Positions 12,401 through 16,188 of a DNA stretch of 17,305 nt are shown here, one piece after another. The notes under the pieces were generated by a model. It had not been told where the DNA came from, searched no databases, and was given only the letters and a program-made list of their open reading frames with translations. The position numbers and the translations under genes were made by a program. This stretch comes from JBEIVB01 sp040374085 (GTDB lineage Bacteria; Bacteroidota; Bacteroidia; UBA4408): positions 1 through 17,305 of the forward strand of contig JBEIVB010000052.1 of NCBI GenBank assembly GCA_040374085.1. The letters are read 5' to 3'. Within the stretch, counting starts at the first letter, position 1. Each line of letters begins with the position of its first letter.

Positions 12401-15368
12401 GAACAACTGCAAGGTTGTTGAACGCCTGAGCCAAACTGCCGTTCATAGTTAAGGTACTTCCTGCTGTGGTAATGGTTGTACCCGTATTGATGGTGATGTT
12501 TCCCCCAACCGATAAGGTGATGTTGCTCATATCCAAATCGGCAGCATTGGTGTTCAGGGTAAGGTTAGAGGCAAGGGAAACATTGCTCAAAAGTTGCAAT
12601 GTTCGTTGCGTTGGAGAGGGTCCTGTGTTGGTGCCAATCTTGTTGATGGTCAAGCTACCAAAGGAGCTGAACGGGGTGGTGGTAATGCTTTGAAAATTAG
12701 CTGGTGCATTAAAGGTGCTTACACCCGTTGTTTGAAGAAATGTACCGCCGGTGTTGATAAAATTTCCAGTGGTAAACTGTAGGTTTCGCGAGTTGGCATC
12801 AACAATGATGTTGTTGCTGATGGTGAAATTTCCAAGAACAAAGCAGGTGCCTCCAGAAGAAAGATTGAAAAACTTGGTGCTTCCGGGAACTCCATCGAAA
12901 ACCACGTTCGGTAGGTTAATGTCGGCATTATTCCCAATTACCTGATAATTGCCATTGAATGTAAAGACGGCGTTTGCCCTGGGGCTTGGATAGTTAAAAC
13001 TTCTGAAGTAGTAATCTCCTCCAATGGTTACATTGAATAAGCTGTCCCGAAAAACTGCTACTCCACCCAAAGCAGAAAATGTTCCGGCAATCACCAAGTT
13101 CCCACATGCAGATTTGTAGTTGATCACTCCGCTGCCAACAATCTCAATGTTACCGTAAGGAAAACCCTCTGCAATAAGTTGAACGCTGTTGTTTACTCCA
13201 TTGTTGTATCGAATGGTTGAAGCCGGGTCAAGTAAGACCGATTGATAGCTCAAAATGGAGTTGCGAAATGTATTGGTACCCGAAGTCTGTAAGCGTACAT
13301 TTTCACCTATGGAAAACGTCCCAGAACCTATTGCAGGAAGAGGGGTGCTGGTGTTGGTAATCTGAATGGAAAGAATGTCCACCACCAAAGGAAGAATGGA
13401 AGAGCCACCATCGTTGCTCATAAGTACGTTTCCGGTTGCCAGTATAGGCGAACTTATCGTCTTGGTAATCAATGCGGTAGGCGCATCATTGGTGATGTAT
13501 AAGTTATTGAGACTTATGGTCAACAGGGTTCCAATGGTTTGAGTTCCATTCGGGTTGTTGAGCCACAACGTTCTGTCGTTGTTAAACGAATTTGTACCCA
13601 CACCATTGCTGGTTATATTGCCTTGTATAAATACGTCGTTGCCTAAGAAGTTAACGGTGGTGGAGTTTTGTATGGTTAAACTTCCATTCAACTTCAAGTA
13701 ACCGCCGGAAAGGGATTTAGTATTTGCAATGTTGCTTGCGGAAGAAAGAATCAAATTGAAAAAAACGATGTCGGTACCTCCAACCGACACACCACCCGTA
13801 ACGGTTTGATTGAAGTTGGAATCGTAAATCACATTGGTGTTTACATCAAAAAAATAAATACCAAAGCCGGATGGGAAATTGTTCGTTCCACGCACATACA
13901 AATTGGCACCGGTTAACACATTGAAAAAAGTTCCCGATTGACCCGTAAAAAAGACATTGTTGCTGATTACCAGCTGCGCTCCGGTACGAACGGAAAGGTC
14001 GCTGTTGGCCACCACCGTAAAAGAGGTGGAAGGCGCTTGAGGAGTAAAGTAAACGGTTCCACTCCCATAAGGTGCGTTGGGCTGAATGATGATGTTAGCC
14101 GATCCAAGATTTACAGAAGCATTCTGACTTTGCACAGTACCACCGCACAAATATGCATTCCCTATGAGTGAGTAGGTGCCGTTCAGTGTTAATCCTGCTG
14201 AAATGACATGGTCGCCATTACCCACCACCGCGGCAGTACTGTTTACAGTAATGCTGCCGTTGCAAACCAGATCCCCAACTAATGTCTTTGGATTAAGTGC
14301 ACCTCCGTTTGAAAACACCATGTTGAAAAAAGTGACGTTCAACAGTTGTATGGTTTGAGCGGATGTTCCGGAAAACGTGAAGGACCCGGTCGTTTGATTC
14401 AAAAAGCTGGATGCGTCGGAATACAGGTTACCAAGTAAGGTATGGTTGACGTTTGAGGCGCAGATGAGGGTGGTTCCGGAAGATGGCGCTAACGTAAGGT
14501 CGCCGTTGATTGTAACCGGAGAAGAAAAGAGAACGGTTCCATTGATGTTGTTGATGACAACATGATTGAACGTAGATGTGGTACCCGTGGGGTTGTTGCT
14601 GACCAACTGGGCGGAGGTACCGGTGAACTCAATGGTTCCGGTGCTGGTGTAGGAATTTGCTGCCACCTGACTCCAGTTGCCATTTAAGTAATGGTAAAAT
14701 GAGCCCCCATTCAAAAACCCATTGGTTCCTAAGCTCACGTTACCTCCCATGGTTATACCGGTTGTGAACGATAGCGTTATTGTTCCGGAGCCGGCTACAA
14801 CCGAAAGTCCGGCAATACTATAATTCGCAGGAGTAGCCGCACCACCAAAAGAATAAGTGGTAATTAAGGGAGAAGCTTGATTGGTAACAACAATGGAGGT
14901 GCTTCCACCCGCAGCACCCAAAAGCTGAACCGTTCCGTCGTTGGTAAACGAGCCGGCTGCAGTGGGCTGAAAGGTAATCGAATGGGTTACCAAATTCACC
15001 GCATCTGAAACCAAACTTCCAAGGGCGTTAACCAAAACACTTCCCCTTATTACAATGGCACGGCTCGTGGCGTTATCACCCACGATAAGCGTGCCCGCAG
15101 TAGAGGGTGCAACAGTTCCTATCGTTAGACCCAACACCGAAATGTTTTGATCTACAGTAACCTGATTGCCATTCTGAATGACAAACGTGTGAAGAGAGTT
15201 GGTTAAATCGGCAGCGGTTGGATTGGCTCCTCCCCCACCTGCATTGATGTTCCAGTTTGTTAACGAGCTGAAGCCCGCGTTGCCCTGAGAAAAATAGGTC
15301 AGACCCCAACCGGTAAATGGAACAATAAATAAGAACAAAAAAAGTTGAATTCGAAGAAGTTGCTTCAT
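408..15368 (-). CDS. Giant T9SS-secreted beta-strand repeat protein (4986 aa), putative surface adhesin or matrix protein
   Basis: Seen: one open frame of 4986 codons. Residues 1-22 are a signal peptide (MKQLLR, hydrophobic core, FTGWG). An N-terminal segment with a SLTNWN motif follows (W39). Most of the protein is about 30 degenerate repeats of roughly 60 residues. Their recurring pieces are GTVxFNGxxxQTI, FxNLxIxxSGxKTL, GNLTIxSGTLDV and VGGNWxN; charged residues are scarce. Four cap/linker modules place landmark tryptophans at 1449, 2598, 3379 and 3813. A different C-terminal segment begins near PFPVGD (about residue 4660). From residue 4798 (LPITLLHWDA) a fibronectin-like pre-sorting region follows, typical of T9SS cargo. 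Residues about 4901-4986 match the type A sorting domain: WPNPAKSGG, LRIEVLDGRG, LSSGLYFIQV, ending KFMLEP. Known: such proteins cross the outer membrane by T9SS, the sorting domain is removed, and the product is anchored or released. Inferred: beta-helical fibre, probably adhesive; no enzyme domain was recognised. A Bacteroidota promoter precedes the start; there is no Shine-Dalgarno sequence. Confidence 0.93.
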   Translation of the reverse strand: MKQLLRIQLFLFLFIVPFTGWGLTYFSQGNAGFSSLTNWNINAGGGGANPTAADLTNSLHTFVIQNGNQVTVDQNISVLGLTIGTVAPSTAGTLIVGDNATSRAIVIRGSVLVNALGSLVSDAVNLVTHSITFQPTAAGSFTNDGTVQLLGAAGGSTSIVVTNQASPLITTYSFGGAATPANYSIAGLSVVAGSGTITLSFTTGITMGGNVSLGTNGFLNGGSFYHYLNGNWSQVAANSYTSTGTIEFTGTSAQLVSNNPTGTTSTFNHVVINNINGTVLFSSPVTINGDLTLAPSSGTTLICASNVNHTLLGNLYSDASSFLNQTTGSFTFSGTSAQTIQLLNVTFFNMVFSNGGALNPKTLVGDLVCNGSITVNSTAAVVGNGDHVISAGLTLNGTYSLIGNAYLCGGTVQSQNASVNLGSANIIIQPNAPYGSGTVYFTPQAPSTSFTVVANSDLSVRTGAQLVISNNVFFTGQSGTFFNVLTGANLYVRGTNNFPSGFGIYFFDVNTNVIYDSNFNQTVTGGVSVGGTDIVFFNLILSSASNIANTKSLSGGYLKLNGSLTIQNSTTVNFLGNDVFIQGNITSNGVGTNSFNNDRTLWLNNPNGTQTIGTLLTISLNNLYITNDAPTALITKTISSPILATGNVLMSNDGGSSILPLVVDILSIQITNTSTPLPAIGSGTFSIGENVRLQTSGTNTFRNSILSYQSVLLDPASTIRYNNGVNNSVQLIAEGFPYGNIEIVGSGVINYKSACGNLVIAGTFSALGGVAVFRDSLFNVTIGGDYYFRSFNYPSPRANAVFTFNGNYQVIGNNADINLPNVVFDGVPGSTKFFNLSSGGTCFVLGNFTISNNIIVDANSRNLQFTTGNFINTGGTFLQTTGVSTFNAPANFQSITTTPFSSFGSLTINKIGTNTGPSPTQRTLQLLSNVSLASNLTLNTNAADLDMSNITLSVGGNITINTGTTITTAGSTLTMNGSLAQAFNNLAVVPLFNNLVFSGSGSKTLNSGTFNVGGYFLINNALVTSAQPINVAGDWINTGGTFSHTSTVTLNGANQNVSASTFNSLTFGGTSGTVKTLLGAITLTGNLVINSTISLDVTDQNQPVFVAGNFTNNGRFFCNTGTVTFIGGAKTIVTGGTGVGQRFYNLVISGTAAASNTLSTNDIFIINNLTIASGSLVFANQNVTVGGNFLNSDLVNMNGTGGLFLNGSSASLSFDPGLPASVYRVITVSATSSTVTYSLINNNLTTTNNSALVLTTGRLKLNGRTLTMSPGVGNVNIAAAASLEVDAGAQLLMGNGAAVNNNGGSLIVVGNPLAPAFIGRSGLGIVSGYSINQNSGSLSVRYYQIDGLTGNGLTISNPSTLNATNNLSNGTFSNGSGTAYLTLTGWNFTPNFTVNTANFNAGPTRNVSRNSLLGTGTVTFNGSTGSLAGAPFELDPANQIMWTSSAKRWTNSAGDNQWFTAGNWSPPNIPNSGDTVFLDRSTLSGTYSCIINGAAQAYRLIVDNSSSANTITLTINSGSSLQVSENINILTAGANLAQQSATATLNVGGSFINTGTYTANSGEINFNGGLGNFFISAGSSPFFDITFSGSGNYFLASDLTALNNFSLLGGALDVSTSNYNITVGGNWNNTAPGVFIPRFGRIIMNKTGGTQNVTGGPFFNFVSSGTSTKVLNGSVTFGGNVRIGQNSGINGGNNLVTVLGNWTNYSTVGFTQTGTGTIQFTGTSAQNIDTTAAPATGTFAGQTPVPTTFNNIVLGNSGSKTFLRGFAVAANLSISAGCGTVNTSVYQVTGTPSGQFSINGSTTFIIQGSNNFPTGFGTVSLSPSSLVMYQSDLSQTIFATTYGNLDLRRITAVNVTKTLSGNINITGYLTVADVNTQLDATNRSITLGGAFNFPVGGRRILWGSTGTLVLNGPGINFPAAYSGFGGVGTPEFNNLVIGGTGTKTLFAPLNFSGDLTVQNGVVLTMQNFAITGVASKSFNLQGNATLNCALLDPSPAFPSGFGLYTLSTTSTTNLNGGAGNQIISTVTAYGNLNLQNTGNSTLTGNIVLTGAFSTLNAIFQDAGFNITSSGATVDIRTYTPSPGTTITLNGITQALNDNSGGTLDLNNLVFANSGTKTLAQTAANTINILGNVTINSGVTAIVPNRNINFSGSSWINNGVFQHNTPSTVAAFTFNGSNVQTINLGANHTLQQSIVFSKTGGSVTFVGNGGNFSSGFNNLYTPTFTINSGSVVDMGNFTHSIAGTVQNNGTWLTSSASFIFSGNVNQTVFSTGSFTAVDVTIASTNGRTVLMNSDWVVNNFTIGGNATFNTNTANHSIFLTGSWLNQGNFVTNAAAPQAVYFESNNSTTQTINNGNSVFRDVFFNQSTSTARTYQIANLNMTFNRQLTIGIGATLDLNGNMLTLGSNNALAEVHAIQSGGTLIVGENSILRFNNDNGNSTFNVSGSFVLKGTSQFPARLTRSTTNNRYDVNILSGANIRARYYTIEFVGDNGFNVQTGAVVDPVDNFSDGSWSSINTAAGTPKYYLLLNGTVTTTIQNVAFNFTGTPIIGVHFNVRRTVAPPVQYAEVLGGVLGSWQYESDDNNALTGNLRWPLTVTLTWTGAISSDWHVAGNWSPAFVPTTTNNVIIPTAGNAPVLSNANGLCKTMTITNGFLTITSGRTLAVSADAFIGTGASNGILSMGSSGSKIIVSGSWFVGTSGFFTGVSGSSTEFIGANSSLTISMNASSAFQNLLINGSNSTFFVAGSIVNIYGNFTLQAGTYFPNTANYIHYLRGNFAKTGGVFNTGTGGTVNLSGTTNQTITYGVFNNLTISGSATKTTQDTCRVMGNLLVGSGPTFAAGPSSTWDLRGNVTIIAGGTFNDGGNLHQFSGTTWTGLGNCTQNTGTIRFWRNGTQNINGATFNNVLLEGTGAKIMNGNVRVFGDFTMGTAIAYLNVNTSLLSSLNGLGTFFMPAGGNLYIRGAANCPSGFGAYDLNTTSNTYYDVLLNQQIGPISYGNLILNSATTKSLAGSTNVKGNLTINTSTLDVTTSNYTLFVGGNFNNNNTGSFLCNQGEVVFNGTAGAIQGNANSSIQYIYLGTSGTKTFFDLTVNRVNGLQVQINNNSATMLGSLRVQSGDFNINGNTLSIARDMLNLSGNILASGTYVLNNASGSTSLLRTNGSSLNNLTINATNGSGVVLQDVLNTNGNFNLQSGTFDGNGLSANLGAGANTISIQGTYIVGPGGKLGLGNGATCTVQNGGFLEVVGTSTSIARVSNTNAGGRYNFIVNGNIKASNYLFEFMNTTGIRILSTGTIDNTLNFSDGTFTNGAPNGTYLLVDNAQTHTILNVTFATNPGGSARNVAKTVNSGSLTFTGYNGIFAGSTFENDGFNRITWTPPVQVQWTGAVSTDWFNIGNWTPNIVPTSSIDALIVNTPNQPLITVHGAQVRKLKLNANSSLSLNISGPLTLPSGVTIAGDLDLQGTIFCNGVADTITIGGSFTNTAAGNFYPGTGTVVFNSNSGTRSITTGNSQFNNVVINGASTFQLASAVTLLGNLTILQGSLDVTSNNFQLSVRGNWTNNSVFVPRSGTVILNNNQPTALTINNGASAFSTLNINANAGAVYNVVSNNLTTNANLILSQGTLNLNNFILYNGDNVGVDALTISGLLDLGSNGRLLNGAGSSVFINNGGHLRAVGASASSLTRISRQSTGNYSITVNAGGMISARFYQIEYVNSNGVLFRPGSSIHATNNFSDGQFSFGQSGGTYLQFQQNFTDFTVTNVTFNIGATTNVTRLSGSGVITFQDATGLLAGYLFESDNPANGANSGSILWIYTNPVYTWTGAADNNWNNGANWNDAAGNPVPAPPDATIFVNIPNVSGASGNFPLLGSAPAGICNEIQIFPGAAFTLSNNIGLTVIGSVSSAGSITVSPTSTSVITVGLNWSNSGQFTPGLSTLTFNGASGLRSISTGGSAFYNLTFNGGAVYQTFSNLDVVNNLLISAGTLSVSSSTHQLNIGGNWTNNATFVHGNGTVQFNRTSGTQLITDPTDETFFNLNISNTGSSLKTVQLNNTINVLGNLTILNVKCLLNAGSNTINLRGNWENSGSAFVSTGTVNLVGTNQQNINRSNTAGENFHHLVLNNPSGARLLNNITQTGNLTLTNGVLDVSSRSINLAGTTTPVAGSNLMGAGTLTFTTGTITVTGQNSHTGILNKGTGTFNYAGTIAMPSQTIRAINYHNLTSSSTGARVFSNGSTVGISGTFTPGTNAYTVAGSTIDYNGSTAQSVAVFPYHDLIISGAANAVSITKTLGGNLLAANSIAGNLSISGAQVTNGGQIVFLMNTGSGVNDVQVNGNVSLTSRTMLSLTSGTGNNAGARPELFVTGTFTAPAGSTVSWNSSSANASNFGGLIWVNGNVTLNGTLNTSGITQQANAGQLLFNGSVAQTLTIPTASISNWLSFLVRPTSTLNLSAPLNLVAANSNLQVSGTLNFLNGASLLSPPVYATGSTLNYNTGTSFTAGQEWAGSGTTAGLGVPHHMLIQSGTTVTTAAAPRSVAGNLNLSGDLTLGGTLGLAGNLNVQTGVAFNPNNQWLVLSAPSGNQTLQNANAGTWTLPKLELALSNGTATVLNNQNIQVSQALTLTSGKLSLQNQTLTLGTASQAATVSGGSSTAYVATLSGSNISHFTPSIGVYPFPVGDAATYSPITLQLFFGGQNGATITGKVTNGPHPSIGTSLNYLNRYWTLDQVGLASGFGYGVTYQYSDADVVGSESMIQPFKFTPGTGVGTGWVGAIGSGSNYTMGAGNVNMVTNTITWNGLYSFSDITGNGGGSVLPITLLHWDAQLQPEGVHVTWKVASQTRNKWFKVLHSMDCFTADTVAAMPGAGTVNQVMEYAVLDANPKEGINYYQLIWIDDQGKVEYTPWKAVRWQTAAEGGLTIWPNPAKSGGDVWVALKTESTSQQSLRIEVLDGRGRSISSQMMVAQGNLAVPIKLPTEGLSSGLYFIQVTGEGIRYQSKFMLEP
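3840..4385 (-). repeat. Cap/linker module 4 of the giant protein (residues about 3662-3843)
   Basis: Coding repeat of about 180 residues, bounds approximate. In order: GGHLRAVG, SARFYQIEYVNSNGV, NNFSDGQF, GTYLQF, a VTNVTFNIG strand, LLAGYLFESD, then ILWIY and the linker TWTGAADNNWNNGANW with its first W at residue 3813. It differs from copies 1-3 in having an Asn/Asp/Ala/Pro-rich stretch (DAAGNPVPAPPDA) after the NW motif. Confidence 0.75.
5140..5670 (-). repeat. Cap/linker module 3 of the giant protein (residues about 3233-3410)
   Basis: Coding repeat, bounds approximate. It reads GGFLEVVG, KASNYLFEFMNTTGI, LNFSDGTF, GTYLLVD, ILNVTFA, FAGSTFENDGFNRITW, then QWTGAVSTDWFNIGNW with its first W at residue 3379. 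The NYLFEF strand replaces the RYYxIE form of the other copies. Confidence 0.75.
6313..6511 (-). repeat. FPSGFG-type submodule, copy 4
   Basis: Coding repeat within the giant gene: LYIRG, then CPSGFGAYDL (Cys 2963 replaces the usual Phe), a YYDVLLNQQI strand, YGNLIL, KSLAGSTNVKGNLTI. Boundaries are approximate. This copy lies in block 3. Confidence 0.6.
7490..8045 (-). repeat. Cap/linker module 2 of the giant protein (residues about 2442-2627)
   Basis: Coding repeat, bounds approximate. It reads GSFVLKGTSQFP, RARYYTIEFVGDNGF, DNFSDGSW, KYYLLL, IQNVAFNF, a VLGSWQYESD strand, then LTWTGAISSDWHVAGNW with its first W at residue 2598. The section between IQNVAFNF and the linker is the most divergent of the four copies. 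Confidence 0.75.
9207..9412 (-). repeat. FPSGFG-type submodule, copy 3
   Basis: Coding repeat within the giant gene: LLDPSPAFPSGFGLYTL (F1997), then a GGAGNQII strand, YGNLNLQ, TLTGNIVLTGAF. The usual YVRG/IIQG strand before FPSGFG is replaced by CALLDPSP. It lies about 185 residues after copy 2. Boundaries are approximate. Confidence 0.55.
9759..9962 (-). repeat. FPSGFG-type submodule, copy 2
   Basis: Coding repeat within the giant gene: FIIQGSNNFPTGFGTVSL (F1812), YQSDLSQTI, YGNLDLRR, KTLSGNINITGYLTV. Boundaries are approximate. Confidence 0.6.
10915..11466 (-). repeat. Cap/linker module 1 of the giant protein (residues about 1302-1485)
   Basis: Coding repeat, bounds approximate. It reads GGSLIVVG, LSVRYYQIDGLTGNGL, NNLSNGTF, AYLTLTGWN, LAGAPFELDPANQIMW, then the linker RWTNSAGDNQWFTAGNW with landmark W at residue 1449 and the NW tryptophan at 1464. 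It closes the longest block of the protein. Confidence 0.75.
13672..13912 (-). repeat. FPSGFG-type submodule, copy 1
   Basis: Coding repeat within the giant gene: LYVRGTNNFPSGFGIYFF (F498), YDSNFNQTV, an extra glycine/valine-rich insert, FFNLIL, KSLSGGYLKLNGSLTI. Boundaries are approximate. Confidence 0.6.
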
Positions 15369-15403
15369 GCGCAGAACGTTGTAATGTGTTGATTTTGAGG
15401 CGA

Positions 15404-15435
15404 CAAAAGTAAGGAAATTCCAAGCTGATTTCCAA
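15404..15435 (-). promoter_or_regulatory. Bacteroidota-type promoter of the giant gene
   Basis: On the minus strand the -7 box TACTTTTG (15411-15404) matches TAnnTTTG exactly. A TTG -33 element (15435-15433) precedes it at a spacing of 21 bases. The predicted transcription start leaves a 5' leader of about 30-35 bases before the ATG at 15368, with no purine-rich ribosome site, as is usual in this phylum. The spacer contains a repeated CTTGGAA motif and the short palindrome GGAAATTCC. Confidence 0.7.
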
Positions 15436-15436
15436 G
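15418..15436 (-). repeat. Tandem CTTGGAA direct repeat inside the promoter
   Basis: On the minus strand CTTGGAA occurs at 15436-15430 and again at 15424-15418, a 12-base period that puts both on nearly the same face of the helix. The first copy overlaps the TTG -33 element. A third copy lies on the plus strand at 15521-15527. This arrangement fits an operator, but no regulator is known. Confidence 0.4.
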
Positions 15437-15527
15437 TCCTTCTACGGTCAAATGGGTATGATGTACAGTGATTTCATCGAAGAAATCTCACCACTCAACG
15501 AACGTATGGTACGATCATGACTTGGAA
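15430..15527. repeat. Inverted repeat A, 9 bp arms
   Basis: TTCCAAGTC (15430-15438) is the exact reverse complement of GACTTGGAA (15519-15527), with an 80-base spacer. The left arm overlaps the -33 element of the giant gene's promoter. Its arms interleave with those of inverted repeat B. Confidence 0.5.
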
Positions 15528-15570
15528 GCCCAATTCGTGCGGTGTTCAGCACATTGGTTTCGATGAAATC
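15470..15570. repeat. Inverted repeat B, 12 bp perfect arms
   Basis: GATTTCATCGAA (15470-15481) is the exact reverse complement of TTCGATGAAATC (15559-15570), with a 77-base spacer. Its left arm sits 40 bases after the left arm of repeat A, and its right arm 40 bases after the right arm of A. In RNA the two pairings could only coexist as a pseudoknot. Confidence 0.55.
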
Positions 15571-15687
15571 GAATGCATCCGCATCACCATTGAAATGCAG
15601 TTTCCTAAGCCTCAAGAGCAGTTTACTCCGCCTCAGCAGCCGAAAAATCTTACCAAAAGCGCTGTTGGGGGCTGCAGTTTCGCTTCG

Positions 15688-16092
15688 TCAATCAAAGTTG
15701 GCGTCGTCCTGACAGACTTTTGATTGGTACAGCAGATCCACCGGATTGCCCATAGGGTTTGTCCCAATCGCGGGCAAATCCACCTCTTGGCCGCTGCTCA
15801 TGTGTTTTATTCGGATGCCATACTGACATGGACTCAATTCATAATACAAAGAATATATAAGATAGCGGTATCCGCTCTGGAAAAACCATAGGTAATGAAA
15901 ATCCAACCCATCACGATTGTTTTGGTTGGGTCGGAAATAGCGGGAAACAAAATATCCACACAAGGAATCGGCGCCTTCCGGAGCATACACCATCTGCAGC
16001 CTCCCCTTCCTGCTGCAACGGTAGATTATGCTTTGATCATCAGACCGCGTTGCAAGTTCTATTTTCCGCCCGTCGGCAAGCCGAAAAACCAA
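15688..16092 (-). CDS. Hypothetical secreted protein, body of a gene that appears frameshifted
   Basis: Seen: 134 codons ending TGA at 15690-15688. The only start near the beginning of the open frame is a TTG (16092), five codons after an in-frame TGA, so the frame as it stands lacks a natural start and a signal peptide. The protein reads RLADGRKIEL, IIYRCSRKGRLQMVYAPEG, GLDFHYLWFF, YRYLIYSLYYE, GIRIKHMSSG and ends QDDANFD. This strand-rich pattern resembles small uncharacterised exported proteins of Bacteroidota and other Gram-negatives, but I recognise no named family. A signal peptide in the next frame just upstream (16181-16059) would join it if one T were added in the T5 run at 16084-16088 or the T4 run at 16091-16094. 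That would give about 165 residues. Function unknown; it probably shares an operon with the M13 peptidase gene. Confidence 0.65.
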   Translation of the reverse strand: MVFRLADGRKIELATRSDDQSIIYRCSRKGRLQMVYAPEGADSLCGYFVSRYFRPNQNNRDGLDFHYLWFFQSGYRYLIYSLYYELSPCQYGIRIKHMSSGQEVDLPAIGTNPMGNPVDLLYQSKVCQDDANFD

Positions 16093-16181
16093 AAGGGCCT
16101 CTCACCAGCCGCAACAAATGAACAGGCGAACAGGAAGGAGAACAGCAGGATCCATCTACTCTCCTTACTCCAACAAGGCAT
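16059..16181 (-). CDS. Signal-peptide fragment of the frameshifted small protein
   Basis: Forty codons from ATG at 16181, ending in TAG at 16061-16059. They read MPCWSKESR, a hydrophobic core ILLFSFLFAC, then SFVAAGERPFWFF before running into the out-of-frame GLPTGGK. Cys20 after LFA gives a possible lipobox, although Phe at -2 is unusual; VAA|GE could instead be a signal peptidase I site. The ATG lies 7 bases after the M13 peptidase stop, as expected for a downstream operon gene. It is best read as the missing N-terminus of the 15688-16092 body rather than an independent 40-residue protein. Confidence 0.6.
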   Translation of the reverse strand: MPCWSKESRWILLFSFLFACSFVAAGERPFWFFGLPTGGK

Positions 16182-16188
16182 GTTGGAT

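Larger units (their letters stand above)
15369..15687. other. Gene-free region between the small secreted protein gene and the giant gene
   Basis: About 320 bp without a convincing gene. It holds the giant gene's promoter (15404-15435), CTTGGAA motifs and two interleaved inverted repeats. On the plus strand there are a 22-codon frame (15452-15520) and a 68-codon frame (15517-15723). They overlap by ATGA, but neither looks like a known family and no plus-strand promoter box precedes them. No strong terminator for the upstream operon was found; only a weak 6-bp pair, GCAGCC/GGCTGC, with a 28-base loop lies near 15635-15674. Confidence 0.6.

Noticed and set aside
408..15368. CRISPR array or DNA satellite as the source of the periodic signal
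   Set aside because: The periodicity is in the protein, the unit length varies, DNA copies are strongly diverged, and the frame stays open throughout.
15076..15435. A 119-codon minus-strand frame overlapping the 5' end of the giant gene
   Set aside because: It starts at the promoter boxes and reads through the giant gene in another frame. The giant frame has the signal peptide and the promoter spacing.
15452..15723. Two small plus-strand frames overlapping by ATGA (22 and 68 codons)
   Set aside because: The ATGA overlap looks like translational coupling. However, neither has a family signature, there is no TAnnTTTG box upstream on this strand, and the second runs into the end of the opposite gene. 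A real small peptide cannot be excluded.
16080..16095. Programmed -1 frameshifting as explanation of the split small gene
   Set aside because: The site GTTTTTC lacks the full X XXY YYZ heptamer and no clear downstream stimulatory stem was seen. A lost T in a homopolymer is simpler, though recoding is not excluded.
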